A stretch of DNA of 64,000 bases from Clostridiales bacterium (GTDB lineage Bacteria > Bacillota > Clostridia > Lachnospirales > UBA12420): the NCBI GenBank assembly GCA_003452395.1, contig DMOI01000040.1, positions 33,870 to 97,869 of the forward strand, in the 5' to 3' direction. Each line of letters opens with the position of its first letter. The first letter of the stretch is position 1. Below are positions 17,657 through 25,784 of the stretch, piece by piece. The notes beneath the pieces were generated by a model. It ran no database searches and had not been told where the DNA came from. It worked only from the letters and a program-made list of their open reading frames with translations. Made by a program: the position numbers and the translations under genes.

Positions 17657-18289
17657 ATGTTAAATTCATTTTTAAAACTATTTTACAAACCAGAAGAAGT
17701 TATACTGGAAAAGTTAGAACCGAAGGTTAGATGGGGGCATATCGGATTTTTTATTCTATGGGTTATTTCATTACCTGTAGCAATACTATTGTTTAATATA
17801 ATAAATATAATTCTTAACATGAGTCAGGGTATAAACACATTTATGTTGGGTTTCTGGATGTCACAAATGTTCGGAACTCTACTGGGGACTATAGCTGGCG
17901 CAGCGTTATGGTTGATATTAAGCACTATTTGTATAAAACTGTTGGGTTTCATTGTTGGTGGTAAGGCAACTATGAACGAAATTGCAATTTCACAAATATA
18001 TGTAACCATTCCAGTTATCGCAGTGTCTATTATTACCATCATTATTACATTTTTAAATTATTCTACCGATGGTATTTTATCTAACATACTTCAAATGCTT
18101 GAAAATATTATGTATGTACTGACAGCTATCTATTCTATTTACCTGGAAGTTAGGGTTGTTTCTGCACTTCAAAGAATTAACTTGATTAAAGCGATAGTGA
18201 ATTGTTCTGTATTTATTGTTTTGGCGATATTGACAGCAATAAAATATGGTCAAATTGTAATAAATGTATATAACAATACAATGAAATAA
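17657..18289 (+). CDS. YIP1-family membrane protein
   Basis: 210 residues with five predicted transmembrane segments and the N-terminal phrase SFLKLFYKPEEVILEKLEPKV, usual for bacterial YIP1-domain proteins. The segment MNEIAISQIYVTIPVIAV is also typical. Function unknown. Strong ribosome binding site GAGGAGG. Single-gene unit with its own terminator. Confidence 0.75.
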   Translation: MLNSFLKLFYKPEEVILEKLEPKVRWGHIGFFILWVISLPVAILLFNIINIILNMSQGINTFMLGFWMSQMFGTLLGTIAGAALWLILSTICIKLLGFIVGGKATMNEIAISQIYVTIPVIAVSIITIIITFLNYSTDGILSNILQMLENIMYVLTAIYSIYLEVRVVSALQRINLIKAIVNCSVFIVLAILTAIKYGQIVINVYNNTMK

Positions 18290-18303
18290 AACTAAATTTC
18301 ATC

Positions 18304-18327
18304 AAACATCCGAAAGGGTGTTTTTTA
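18304..18327 (+). terminator. Terminator after the YIP1 gene
   Basis: aaacatcc pairs with gggtgttt around GAAA (one G-U), followed by T residues. Confidence 0.8.
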
Positions 18328-18350
18328 AAACCATATAAAATTGCCTATTC

Positions 18351-18490
18351 GCAGTCGGGAAATAGTAGCCGAAGTTTTTAAAATAATTTATAAATTTATG
18401 AAATCCTTATCCTATAAGGATTTGCAGTCGGGATTTAGTAGCCTACTTTCTCAAAGGCTGGAAGGCCAACGACTATAGTATAGTCGGTGT
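18351..18490 (-). pseudogene. Second decayed comM-like fragment with a 20-bp direct repeat
   Basis: On the minus strand the stretch 18490-18440 reads IVVGLPAFEKVGY then stop, which shares GLP(A/S)FEKVG with the relic at 17415-17538; the nucleotide sequences also align. Next to it are two direct 20-base copies (gcagtcgggatttagtagcc at 18424-18443 and a copy with 2 differences at 18351-18370), 73 bases apart. A perfect palindrome cgactatagtatagtcg lies near 18469. I see no intact gene between 18327 and 18598. The assignment is tentative because the match is short. Confidence 0.4.
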
Positions 18491-18547
18491 ACGAATTTGC
18501 GAAAAATTTTGATATATTTTGTTTTATGTGATTTTTAATTTCAGGCA

Positions 18548-18576
18548 TTGACATAATATATATTATACTATATAAT
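18548..18576 (+). promoter_or_regulatory. Consensus sigma-A promoter of the toxin-antitoxin operon
   Basis: TTGACA, 17 bases, TATAAT: exact consensus at both elements. The spacer and -10 form an AT palindrome (tatatattatactatataat), a plausible operator for the antitoxin. Confidence 0.8.
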
Positions 18577-18597
18577 ATTTTTAGCGAGGTGGTTATA

Positions 18598-18840
18598 TTG
18601 AAAACTGTAGATGCAAATCAGGATATAAGTGAATTAATAGAAGAAACGAAGAAAACATCAAAGCCTATACGAATAAAAAGCAAAAAAGGGAGTGCGATAT
18701 TGATTTCCTCAGCTTATTTTAAAGCAATTCAGGAAACTTTATATTTGAGCTCTATGCCAGAAGTAAAAAAGGCTATAATAGATGGGATGTGTACTTCCGT
18801 AGAAGAATGCGAGGAACTTGATTGGAAAGATATAAAATAG
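18598..18840 (+). CDS. Phd/YefM-family antitoxin
   Basis: 80 residues starting MKTVDANQDISELIEETKKT, with the N-terminal Phd/YefM DNA-binding fold (KPIRIKSKKGSAILISSAYFKAIQETLYL) and an acidic C-terminal toxin-binding tail. Neutralises the toxin and autoregulates the operon in this family. TTG start at 18598 with AGGTGG five bases upstream; a GTG at 18589 overlaps that site. It overlaps the toxin gene by 19 bases. Confidence 0.85.
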   Translation: MKTVDANQDISELIEETKKTSKPIRIKSKKGSAILISSAYFKAIQETLYLSSMPEVKKAIIDGMCTSVEECEELDWKDIK

Positions 18841-19088
18841 TATACAGTAAACAAGCTATTAAGGATGCAGATAATTTTAGAAACTCTTCGCTTAAGGATA
18901 AAATAGTAAAATTAATAAGAATACTAGAAGTTAATCCATTTCAAAACCCACCTAGATATGAAAAATTATTAGGAGATTTGAAAGGAGCTTATTCAAGAAG
19001 AATAAATGTTCAGCATAGATTGGTTTATGAGGTTTTGAAGGTAGAAAAGATAGTGAAAATATTAAAGCTATGGACTCACTACGAATAA
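18822..19088 (+). CDS. YoeB/Txe-family mRNA interferase toxin
   Basis: RelE-superfamily ribosome-dependent mRNase. 88 residues; the YoeB catalytic set aligns as E47 (YEKLLGDLKG), R66 (VQHRLVYEV), H86 and Y87 (LKLWTHYE at the C-terminus). It starts with TTG at 18822 inside the end of the antitoxin gene, with GAGGAAC just upstream, so translation is coupled. The catalytic residues look intact, so the module is probably active. Confidence 0.88.
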   Translation: MERYKIVYSKQAIKDADNFRNSSLKDKIVKLIRILEVNPFQNPPRYEKLLGDLKGAYSRRINVQHRLVYEVLKVEKIVKILKLWTHYE

Positions 19089-19143
19089 ATCTAACTGAGT
19101 TCACGAAAAAATATAACTCAAAATGTAGCAAAAAGATGATTTT

Positions 19144-19176
19144 AAAACAGTATCAAAATTTTGATACTGTTTTTTG
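19144..19176 (+). terminator. Terminator after the toxin gene
   Basis: aaaacagtatcaaaa is followed by its perfect reverse complement, then TTTTTT. Confidence 0.9.
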
Positions 19177-19235
19177 CATATAAAAAAATAAAGTGAATAT
19201 ATATGTACAAGATTATAAAATACAAAGGAGGAAAT

Positions 19236-19793
19236 ATGGAATACGTAAAAGAATGGTTGAATAATATAGCAATGTATATGGTATTAACAATGTTTATCAA
19301 TATAATAATCCCAAATAAAGCCTACAAGAAATACATAAACTTAATTTTGGGTTTTGTACTTATTATAATTGTACTAGCACCTATAAATAAACTATTAAAT
19401 GATTCTGATAGTTTTCTTGAAAGAAATATCGTTAAACAGAAGAGTCAGTTAGATAACAAACAATTTGCAATAAATCAAAGTCAACTAGAAAATCAGAAGA
19501 AGAAGGCAATACTTGAAATATTTAAAAATAATGTAAAAGACCAGATTGAAAATATTTTATTTCAAAATATGGAGCTAAAGGTATTAAAGTTAGAGTTAGG
19601 TATGAATGATGGCAATGAAAATACTGGTGAGCTTGAAAGTATAAAAATTACCGTTTCACAAAACAAAAACTATATCCTGAATAATGAAGTAGGTGGACTT
19701 AATAAAGAAATATTAGAAAAAAAGATTAAAATTTTATTAAAAAACTTCTATTGTATCGACGAAAATAATATATATGTAACTGTACAAGTTTAA
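19236..19793 (+). CDS. spoIIIAF: Stage III sporulation protein AF
   Basis: Membrane component of the SpoIIIA-SpoIIQ mother cell-forespore channel. 185 residues: two N-terminal transmembrane helices (YVKEWLNNIAMYMVLTMFINIIIPN, then KYINLILGFVLIIIVLAPI) precede a charged soluble domain. Start at 19236 (MEYVKEW), eight bases after AAAGGAGG; the frame extends to 19203. First gene of an AF-AG-AH cluster; genes AA to AE, usually upstream, are absent here. Confidence 0.88.
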   Translation: MEYVKEWLNNIAMYMVLTMFINIIIPNKAYKKYINLILGFVLIIIVLAPINKLLNDSDSFLERNIVKQKSQLDNKQFAINQSQLENQKKKAILEIFKNNVKDQIENILFQNMELKVLKLELGMNDGNENTGELESIKITVSQNKNYILNNEVGGLNKEILEKKIKILLKNFYCIDENNIYVTVQV

Positions 19794-19807
19794 TGGGAGG
19801 AGAACTA

Positions 19808-20254
19808 ATGAAAAATTACAAGGAGTTGTTTGAAAAGCTTATAAGAGGGGGAGATAACACACTTAAAAAACTTATTTTTGCTTTTATAATTGGACTAATA
19901 TTAATGAACATTGGCAATTTTGTATTTGACAAAAAAGATACTTATATAGAAGAAATACCAGAAAAAACTATAAGTTTAAAAGAAGAAGATTCTACATACA
20001 AAACAACTATAGAAAAAAGATTAAGTAAAGCTTTAGAAAATGTGCCAGGTGCTGGAAAAACAGAAGCAATAATAAATATAGTGGAAAGCAAAGAAAACTT
20101 TAATGACAAGTCAAGCGAAGTAAAAGGAGTGCTTGTAATATCAGAAGGAGCAGATAATTTAAGAGTAAAGGAGGAATTACAAAAGGCAACGCAGATTTTA
20201 TTAGATTTACCTATACATAAGGTGTATGTGATTAGAAGTGAAAATTTAAAATAA
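19808..20254 (+). CDS. spoIIIAG: Stage III sporulation protein AG
   Basis: Forms the large ring of the SpoIIIA channel in the mother-cell membrane. 148 residues: one transmembrane helix (about 21-40, LIFAFIIGLILMNIGNFVF) and a ring-building domain with ENVPGAGKTEAIINIVESKE. Shorter than many homologues (about 200), with a reduced insert region. Start at 19808 with GGGAGGAG six bases upstream; that site overlaps the spoIIIAF stop. Confidence 0.88.
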   Translation: MKNYKELFEKLIRGGDNTLKKLIFAFIIGLILMNIGNFVFDKKDTYIEEIPEKTISLKEEDSTYKTTIEKRLSKALENVPGAGKTEAIINIVESKENFNDKSSEVKGVLVISEGADNLRVKEELQKATQILLDLPIHKVYVIRSENLK

Positions 20255-20281
20255 CGATTAATTATACGAGGAGGAGTTTAA

Positions 20282-20944
20282 ATGTTTGTAATAAAAAAGA
20301 ATCAAATTATAATAGTTGCATTGGTTGCAATGATAGCAATAGCAGGATATTTTAATTATGTGGATACTAGTAATGAAGAGAGTAAATTAGTTTTGCAAGA
20401 TGCAACGGATATAAAAGCACCAACTGATATAGATAATAAAAGTAATATAGACAATACGGAAAATAAAGCCAAACCAGATACTTTAGATACTGAGGGCATG
20501 AAAGTGCCTAAAGAGGTTGCTAGTGATAATGAACAAATAGGCTCAGCAGTATTTGTAAATAACTCGTTTGACGAAGAAGTACAAGAAACCTTTTTCCTTC
20601 AAGCTAAAATGAATAGAGAACAAACAAGAGCAGAGAGAAAAGATTGGCTTACACAAGTAATAAATAACGATAATGTTGCAACTGACAAAAAAGGTGAGGC
20701 AACAGACGAACTTATAGATATGCAAAAAAGAATAGAAAAAGAAAATTCCATCGAGTCAATGATAGAAGCAAAGGGATTTTCAGAAGTATATGTTAGAATT
20801 GATGATGATTCTGTAGATGTTGTAGTCAATGTAGAAAACTTATCAGAGCAACAAATTGCACAAATAGCGGAAATAACAAGTAGAAAAACAGGGTTACCTA
20901 TAAGTAAAATAAAAATAACCCCACTTAAGAAAGAAGCAAAGTAA
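20282..20944 (+). CDS. spoIIIAH: Stage III sporulation protein AH
   Basis: Mother-cell partner of SpoIIQ. 220 residues: N-terminal transmembrane helix (IIIVALVAMIAIAGYF, about 9-25), a variable acidic linker (about 30-95), and a YscJ/FliF-like ring domain at the C-terminus (IESMIEAKGFSEVYVRIDDDSVDVVVN ... SKIKITPLKK). RBS GAGGAGG. The SpoIIQ-like partner gene is at 5057 in this window. Confidence 0.92.
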   Translation: MFVIKKNQIIIVALVAMIAIAGYFNYVDTSNEESKLVLQDATDIKAPTDIDNKSNIDNTENKAKPDTLDTEGMKVPKEVASDNEQIGSAVFVNNSFDEEVQETFFLQAKMNREQTRAERKDWLTQVINNDNVATDKKGEATDELIDMQKRIEKENSIESMIEAKGFSEVYVRIDDDSVDVVVNVENLSEQQIAQIAEITSRKTGLPISKIKITPLKKEAK

Positions 20945-20959
20945 ATTTGCTTCTTTTTA
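20931..20959 (+). terminator. Terminator overlapping the spoIIIAH stop codon
   Basis: aagaagcaaa pairs with tttgcttctt around a 5-base loop that contains the stop codon; T residues follow. Confidence 0.75.
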
Positions 20960-21035
20960 TTCACCAATATATAACTTTTGAATAAAATACTAATAGAAGT
21001 TCGCAAGACTTCAAATTTTTGGGAGGTGTTTTGAA

Positions 21036-21641
21036 GTGGCAAGAAGAGGTGGAAGAGTAAATTGGTCAAATGCGGGATGTTATGATCCTGTTAATGAGTG
21101 TTTACCATATGAAGTTGGTGGAGTCTCAGTCATACAAGATAGGGTATCTGAGCCTATAAGAGAGGTAATAAACCTAAATCCATGCCCTAATCATAAGATA
21201 TTAGATGTTGTTGACATAAACTCAGAAGCATATGTAAGTAACTGTAATATAACTGTTTGTGATAACTATGTAATGATAGATGGATTTATTAAGAAAAATA
21301 TTATATATTCATTTATTGAAGATTTTCCAGGAAATGTTTCAGAGTTACGTCCATGTACATTTAATAGTTGTAATTGCGCAGTACTAGATACTGAACTCGG
21401 TAACTTAATAGCTTGGTATCCATTTAGTATAAAAATCAAAGTATGCGATGCAAATATATTAGTTGATTGTAAGTTAAGATGTATTTCAATAAAAGAATGT
21501 CAACAAAGTGATAGATTTATATATGAAGAATGTCCGATATTAACTTTACCTGGAATATTCTTAGGAGCAAAAATTTTCCCTATAATAGCTATTGTTGCAA
21601 ACGATATAGTAACTGTTGACCTTGTTTGTACAAAATCATAG
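21036..21641 (+). CDS. Cysteine-rich hypothetical protein, possible SPOCS/DUF3794-like
   Basis: 201 residues with 14 cysteines and no signal peptide. GTG start with GGGAGGTG nine bases upstream. The phrase ILDVVDINSEAYVSNCNITVCDNYVMIDGFIKKNIIYSF resembles one repeat of the SPOCS (DUF3794) fold found in spore-coat and cortex-associated proteins, but this is a weak, by-eye resemblance. The C-terminal third has a hydrophobic stretch (ILTLPGIFLGAKIFPIIAIVAND). It directly follows the spoIIIA genes, though behind a terminator. A spore-surface role is inference only. Confidence 0.55.
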   Translation: MARRGGRVNWSNAGCYDPVNECLPYEVGGVSVIQDRVSEPIREVINLNPCPNHKILDVVDINSEAYVSNCNITVCDNYVMIDGFIKKNIIYSFIEDFPGNVSELRPCTFNSCNCAVLDTELGNLIAWYPFSIKIKVCDANILVDCKLRCISIKECQQSDRFIYEECPILTLPGIFLGAKIFPIIAIVANDIVTVDLVCTKS

Positions 21642-21663
21642 TCTAGATATCAGACAAATCTGA

Positions 21664-21770
21664 TGTGGTATGTTACTTCGTAACGTGGTATGGTAGTGGT
21701 ATATTGTGGTATATTGTAAAACAATTATCATACGTAGTATATCACAGTAAATCCTTACCACGTGAGAAGC
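21664..21770. repeat. Imperfect palindrome with GTGGTAT units
   Basis: Four or more GTGGTA(T) words (gtggtatgtta, cgtggtatgg, gtggtatattgtggtatatt) pair with gtagtatatcacag and ttaccacgtgagaag, giving a long imperfect hairpin with outer arms of the type cttc-n-acgtggta. A smaller hairpin (atcaga-caaa-tctgat) precedes it. Looks like a non-coding mobile repeat. Confidence 0.5.
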
Positions 21771-21812
21771 ACATATCATTTTTTGTGCAAAAAAATAGTG
21801 GTGGTGAAGAAT

Positions 21813-22889
21813 GTGGCGACAATTAGTTTATGTATGATCGTAAAAAATGAGGAAGAATATATAGCAAAATGTTTAAATTCTGTAAGTGACTTGGTTGATG
21901 AGATTATAATAGTTGATACAGGGTCCACAGATAACACTGAAGAAATAGTAAGTGAATACACTAATAATATATACTTTTTTGATTTTGCAGATGATTTTTC
22001 AGCTGCAAGAAATTATTCTTTTGAAAAAGCCTCAAAAGATTATATTTTTTGGCTTGATGCAGACGATGTTTTACTAGAAAGGGATCGTGTAAAATTTAAA
22101 GAACTAAAAAATAGACTAGATGATGAAGTAGGTATTGTTGCAATGAAATATAATTATATTTTCGATGAAGAGGACAATGTAGTTTTATCTTTTTACAAAG
22201 AACGACTGATACGTAGAGAACTAAAACCATTATGGATTGAACCTGTTCATGAATATATTAATGTAGATGCTGATATTTATAAAACAGATATAACTATTAC
22301 TCATACAAGAAAAAACACACAAAGTGATAGAAACATAAAAATTTATAGAAAATTTTTATATGAAGGTAATGAATTATCACAAAAAGGCATGATGTATTAT
22401 GGAATGGAGCTTTTAAGTAACAATCTAATACAAGAAGCGATTTTTCAACTTGGAAAATTTTTAAAACTAAAATCAGAGTGGGACAGTGAATGTGAATGGG
22501 TGTGTTTAGAATTGTCAGCATGTTATTTAAAGCTTCATGATTATGATAATGCCATAAAAGCATTATTATACTGTTTTGAGAAATGTGTCCCCAGAGCAGA
22601 AATATGCTGCGAAATCGGAAATTGTTTTGTTTATAAAAAGGAATATGATAATGCAACGTTTTGGTTTGAGCTTACTGTAGCTATGAAAAAAGTAAGAGAT
22701 GATTTTAGTTTTGTACTCGATATGTATATAGATTTTATACCCAATTATCAACTAGGAATCTGCCATTATTCACTAGGTGATATCGAAAGAGCTATTTATT
22801 ACAATGAAGAAGCTCTGAAAGCCAGACCAAATAATATAAATGCAAAGAAAAATGATACTTTATACAAAAAAATTCAGGCGAATGCTTGA
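21813..22889 (+). CDS. Family 2 glycosyltransferase with C-terminal TPR repeats
   Basis: GT2 fold at the N-terminus: ISLCMIVKNEEEYIAKCLNSV, DEIIIVDTGSTDNT and the DXD-type WLDADDVL, then the PVHEYI region near residue 155. Residues about 185-355 are tetratricopeptide-like helices (LSACYLKLHDYDNAIKALLYC, LGICHYSLGDIERAIYYNEEALKARP). Such proteins transfer sugars to protein or cell-surface acceptors; the acceptor is unknown. Start is uncertain: GTG 21813 fits the family start (VATISLCMIVKNEE) and a GGTGGTG site, but a frame to 21762 is open. Confidence 0.82.
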   Translation: MATISLCMIVKNEEEYIAKCLNSVSDLVDEIIIVDTGSTDNTEEIVSEYTNNIYFFDFADDFSAARNYSFEKASKDYIFWLDADDVLLERDRVKFKELKNRLDDEVGIVAMKYNYIFDEEDNVVLSFYKERLIRRELKPLWIEPVHEYINVDADIYKTDITITHTRKNTQSDRNIKIYRKFLYEGNELSQKGMMYYGMELLSNNLIQEAIFQLGKFLKLKSEWDSECEWVCLELSACYLKLHDYDNAIKALLYCFEKCVPRAEICCEIGNCFVYKKEYDNATFWFELTVAMKKVRDDFSFVLDMYIDFIPNYQLGICHYSLGDIERAIYYNEEALKARPNNINAKKNDTLYKKIQANA

Positions 22890-22904
22890 ATTTTTTTTGT
22901 ATAA
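22861..22904 (+). terminator. Terminator overlapping the glycosyltransferase 3' end
   Basis: tatacaaaaaaattca pairs with tgaattttttttgtata; the stop codon lies within the right arm. Confidence 0.75.
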
Positions 22905-22921
22905 AGTGTAGAATGGGAAGA

Positions 22922-22996
22922 ACAGATAACAGATAGTTATAGCACAAACATATTACTTATGTACTAGTTTTTACTGTCATCTGTTATATGTTATCT
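22922..22996. repeat. Palindromic repeat, copy A
   Basis: Imperfect inverted repeat with arms of the type agataacagat / atctgttat-n-gttatct and a centre gcacaaacatattac. The same centre and arms recur at 29796-29882 (copy B). Confidence 0.65.
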
Positions 22997-23016
22997 AAAA
23001 AACGGGAGGTTTAATT

Positions 23017-23589
23017 ATGGTTTATATATTTTTAGCAGAAGGATTTGAGGAAATAGAGGTTGTAACGCCTATTGATATAATAAAAAGAGCGGGTATAGAT
23101 ATAAGAATGATATCCATATCAGATAGATTGGAAGTTTTGGGTGCACATGGTATGACCATAGTTGCTGATGAAACCTTTGATGAAGCTGATTTTTTTGATG
23201 CAGAAATGTTTATATTACCAGGTGGTAAAAAAGGTACAGAAAATCTTGCTAAACATGATGAATTAAGAAGTTTAATAATTGAAAAAAATGAGCAAAATAA
23301 ATATATAGCAGCAATTTGTGCAGCACCTGCAATACTTGGACAAATGGGATTATTACAAGATAAGGTAGCTACATGTTATCCAGGTAATGAGGGTATGCTA
23401 AAAGGAGCAAAACTATCAGATAATAATGTTGTAACTGATGGAAATATAATTACATCTAGAGGACCAGGAACTGCACAAAATTTTGGACTTAGAATTGTTA
23501 AAATATTAAAAGGTAAGGAAGTAGCAGAAAAACTAAACGAAGCAATGCTTTTTAAACGAAGATATGAAATAATGATAAAGGAAAAATAG
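23017..23589 (+). CDS. DJ-1/PfpI (YajL/ThiJ) family protein
   Basis: Small class I glutamine-amidotransferase-like fold, 190 residues. Conserved glutamate in AEGFEEIEVVTP and nucleophilic-elbow cysteine in AAICAAPAILG, then TCYPG and TSRGPGTAQNFGL. Annotated in relatives as protein deglycase, glyoxalase III or chaperone; the actual substrate is not settled. RBS GGGAGG. Eleven bases upstream of the aminopeptidase gene, so probably co-transcribed. Confidence 0.88.
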   Translation: MVYIFLAEGFEEIEVVTPIDIIKRAGIDIRMISISDRLEVLGAHGMTIVADETFDEADFFDAEMFILPGGKKGTENLAKHDELRSLIIEKNEQNKYIAAICAAPAILGQMGLLQDKVATCYPGNEGMLKGAKLSDNNVVTDGNIITSRGPGTAQNFGLRIVKILKGKEVAEKLNEAMLFKRRYEIMIKEK

Positions 23590-23600
23590 GGGGAACGTTG

Positions 23601-25625
23601 ATGTATAAAAAGTTTAAAGAAAAATATGACAGTAATACAGATGTTTATAATGAATTACAAAACGGTCTAGAAGAAATAAAAAAGTTTATTCAAGATGATA
23701 CTAGTAAGTACGCTGATTACTTCAAATGTATTGCTAACTTCATTGTAAAGACTTTTGATTATAGAGAATTACAAAATAATTTAGAAAATATAGATTTTGA
23801 TACTCTGCTAAAAGCGAATAATGGGCTTTATATGGATATTCATAAAGATAATTATGATAATAGTTATGCAAACCCAGAATACACTTGCAATATTTTTGGT
23901 AAAGAACTTGGCCAGATATTAACTTATATTTATGCATACACTAAAAACTATATAGACTGGATATCAAATGAAAACAACTATATAATTAATCAAACAAATA
24001 AGCTTATATTAACTATAAAAAATATGCTAGAAACCAGTGAAAAACCTAATAAAGCTGAGATTATCGAAATTATAAAAAAACATCATCTAGACGTTATTGA
24101 ATACAGAATAGAATTTAATTTAAATAAAATATTTAATCCTGAAGTAAGTGACCGGTATAGAAGTATTATAGAAAATGGTATAGATATTGATATGAAATAC
24201 TTATTTAAGTATAATAGATACATTGGTGATGCTGAAATAAAAACTGCCAGGTTTTTAAACATAATGAGGGATGAACAGATAAATGATATTGCTATTACTA
24301 TAGTTGAAGCATTTAAAAATGGATACGCAAGAGATGGAAAAGATATTACTAAAAAATCTAATATTAGACCTATGTATCAAATGGGAGAAGAACGTATTGT
24401 AAAAAAGGTTTTAGAAAAACTGGAATCTATAAACATCATGGGATTTTCATTAGTTCCATTATGTGTATCACAATTTAAACAATATGAGTATGATCATGAA
24501 TTTGATGCAGGACTTTATTTTGATAAAGATTATGTTGATAAAAGCTTGAAGTTATATGAAGAAAAGTGTGAAAAATATAAAGATATGCTTATAAAATTTG
24601 GAGGTCCAATTTTTATAGAGACATTTGGGCAAATCCCATTTTCACCAAAATCTAAAGATACAAATATAAGGTATAACGATGATCAAAATGATTTGGATAA
24701 AAATTTAAAAAATAAAAACATGCAAATATTAAATAAATATGCTACTAGATCTGAATATAGCTTTACTATAGTAGCATTACCAAACCCAGAAATAGGTGAT
24801 AGATTTGAAGAAATATTTGAAGAAACTTGCAAGGTAAACACTCTAGATAATGATAAGTATGAAAAGATTCATCAAAAAATTATAAATATACTAGATAAAG
24901 CTGATTTTGTACATGTAAAAGGGAAAGGAGATAACTTAACGGATATAAAAATAAAAATGCAAAAAATTAATAGCGCGGAAACTGAAACCCTTTTTGAAAA
25001 CTGTGTTGCGAATGTAAATATACCAGTTGGAGAGGTATTTACATCACCTAAACTTACAGAAACAAGTGGAACATTACATGTAACAAAGGTATACTTAAAT
25101 GATTACTTGTATAAGGATTTACTACTCGTATTTAAAGATGGTTATGTTGTAAATTACAACTGTAAAAACTTTGAAACTGAGGAACAAAACAAGAAATATA
25201 TTGAAGAAAACTTGTTGCATCCATATAAATCATTACCTATGGGTGAGTTCGCTATAGGTACCAACACTACTGCATACGTGATGGCTAGAAAATATGATAT
25301 CGGACACTTGTTACCGATACTTATAGCAGAAAAGACAGGACCTCATTTTGCTATAGGGGACACATGTTTCTCACATCGCGAAGATTTAAAAGTATACAAC
25401 AACATTGATGGTAAAGAAATTATTGCACGTGACAACGAAAAGAGTATACTCCGTAGAACAAATCCAGACGAAGCCTACACAAACAAGCACACTGATATAA
25501 CCATACCATACGATGAACTAGACTTTATTAGATCAGTAACAGGTGATGGAGAGGAACTTAGTGTCATTGAGAAAGGAAGATTTGTAGTAGAAGGCACTGA
25601 AGAATTGAATGAAGTATTTAATTAA
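23601..25625 (+). CDS. M29-type aminopeptidase with long N-terminal domain
   Basis: 674 residues. The C-terminal half (about 300-674) carries the M29 metallo-aminopeptidase ligand pattern: first glutamate in VNIPVGEVFTSP, second in MGEFAIGTN, histidine in GPHFAIGDT and HTDITIPYDEL near the end. The N-terminal ~300 residues are helical, charged and without a recognised domain; canonical M29 enzymes are about 410 residues long. Probably cytosolic (no signal peptide). Start at ATG 23601 with GGGGGAACG upstream. Coupled to the DJ-1 gene. Confidence 0.78.
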   Translation: MYKKFKEKYDSNTDVYNELQNGLEEIKKFIQDDTSKYADYFKCIANFIVKTFDYRELQNNLENIDFDTLLKANNGLYMDIHKDNYDNSYANPEYTCNIFGKELGQILTYIYAYTKNYIDWISNENNYIINQTNKLILTIKNMLETSEKPNKAEIIEIIKKHHLDVIEYRIEFNLNKIFNPEVSDRYRSIIENGIDIDMKYLFKYNRYIGDAEIKTARFLNIMRDEQINDIAITIVEAFKNGYARDGKDITKKSNIRPMYQMGEERIVKKVLEKLESINIMGFSLVPLCVSQFKQYEYDHEFDAGLYFDKDYVDKSLKLYEEKCEKYKDMLIKFGGPIFIETFGQIPFSPKSKDTNIRYNDDQNDLDKNLKNKNMQILNKYATRSEYSFTIVALPNPEIGDRFEEIFEETCKVNTLDNDKYEKIHQKIINILDKADFVHVKGKGDNLTDIKIKMQKINSAETETLFENCVANVNIPVGEVFTSPKLTETSGTLHVTKVYLNDYLYKDLLLVFKDGYVVNYNCKNFETEEQNKKYIEENLLHPYKSLPMGEFAIGTNTTAYVMARKYDIGHLLPILIAEKTGPHFAIGDTCFSHREDLKVYNNIDGKEIIARDNEKSILRRTNPDEAYTNKHTDITIPYDELDFIRSVTGDGEELSVIEKGRFVVEGTEELNEVFN

Positions 25626-25659
25626 AGTAACAAGTTTCATAATATAAAATTTGTAAAGA

Positions 25660-25764
25660 AGTCCTCCCCCTAGGAAGGGGGAGCTAGAGGGGGTAGAAGT
25701 TTTTAAAAATAAAATACGTTAACGATGTGACCCCACCTAACCTCCCCTTCGCAGGGGAGGGACT
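25660..25764. repeat. GC-rich inverted repeat
   Basis: The left half (gtcctccccctaggaagggg, then gagctagagggggta) is the imperfect reverse complement of the right half (tgaccccacctaacctcccc, then ttcgcaggggagggact). Each half can also fold on itself. It is much richer in G and C than its surroundings. Looks like a dispersed extragenic palindrome family. Confidence 0.75.
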
Positions 25765-25784
25765 AAAATACTTAAGGAGGTAAC

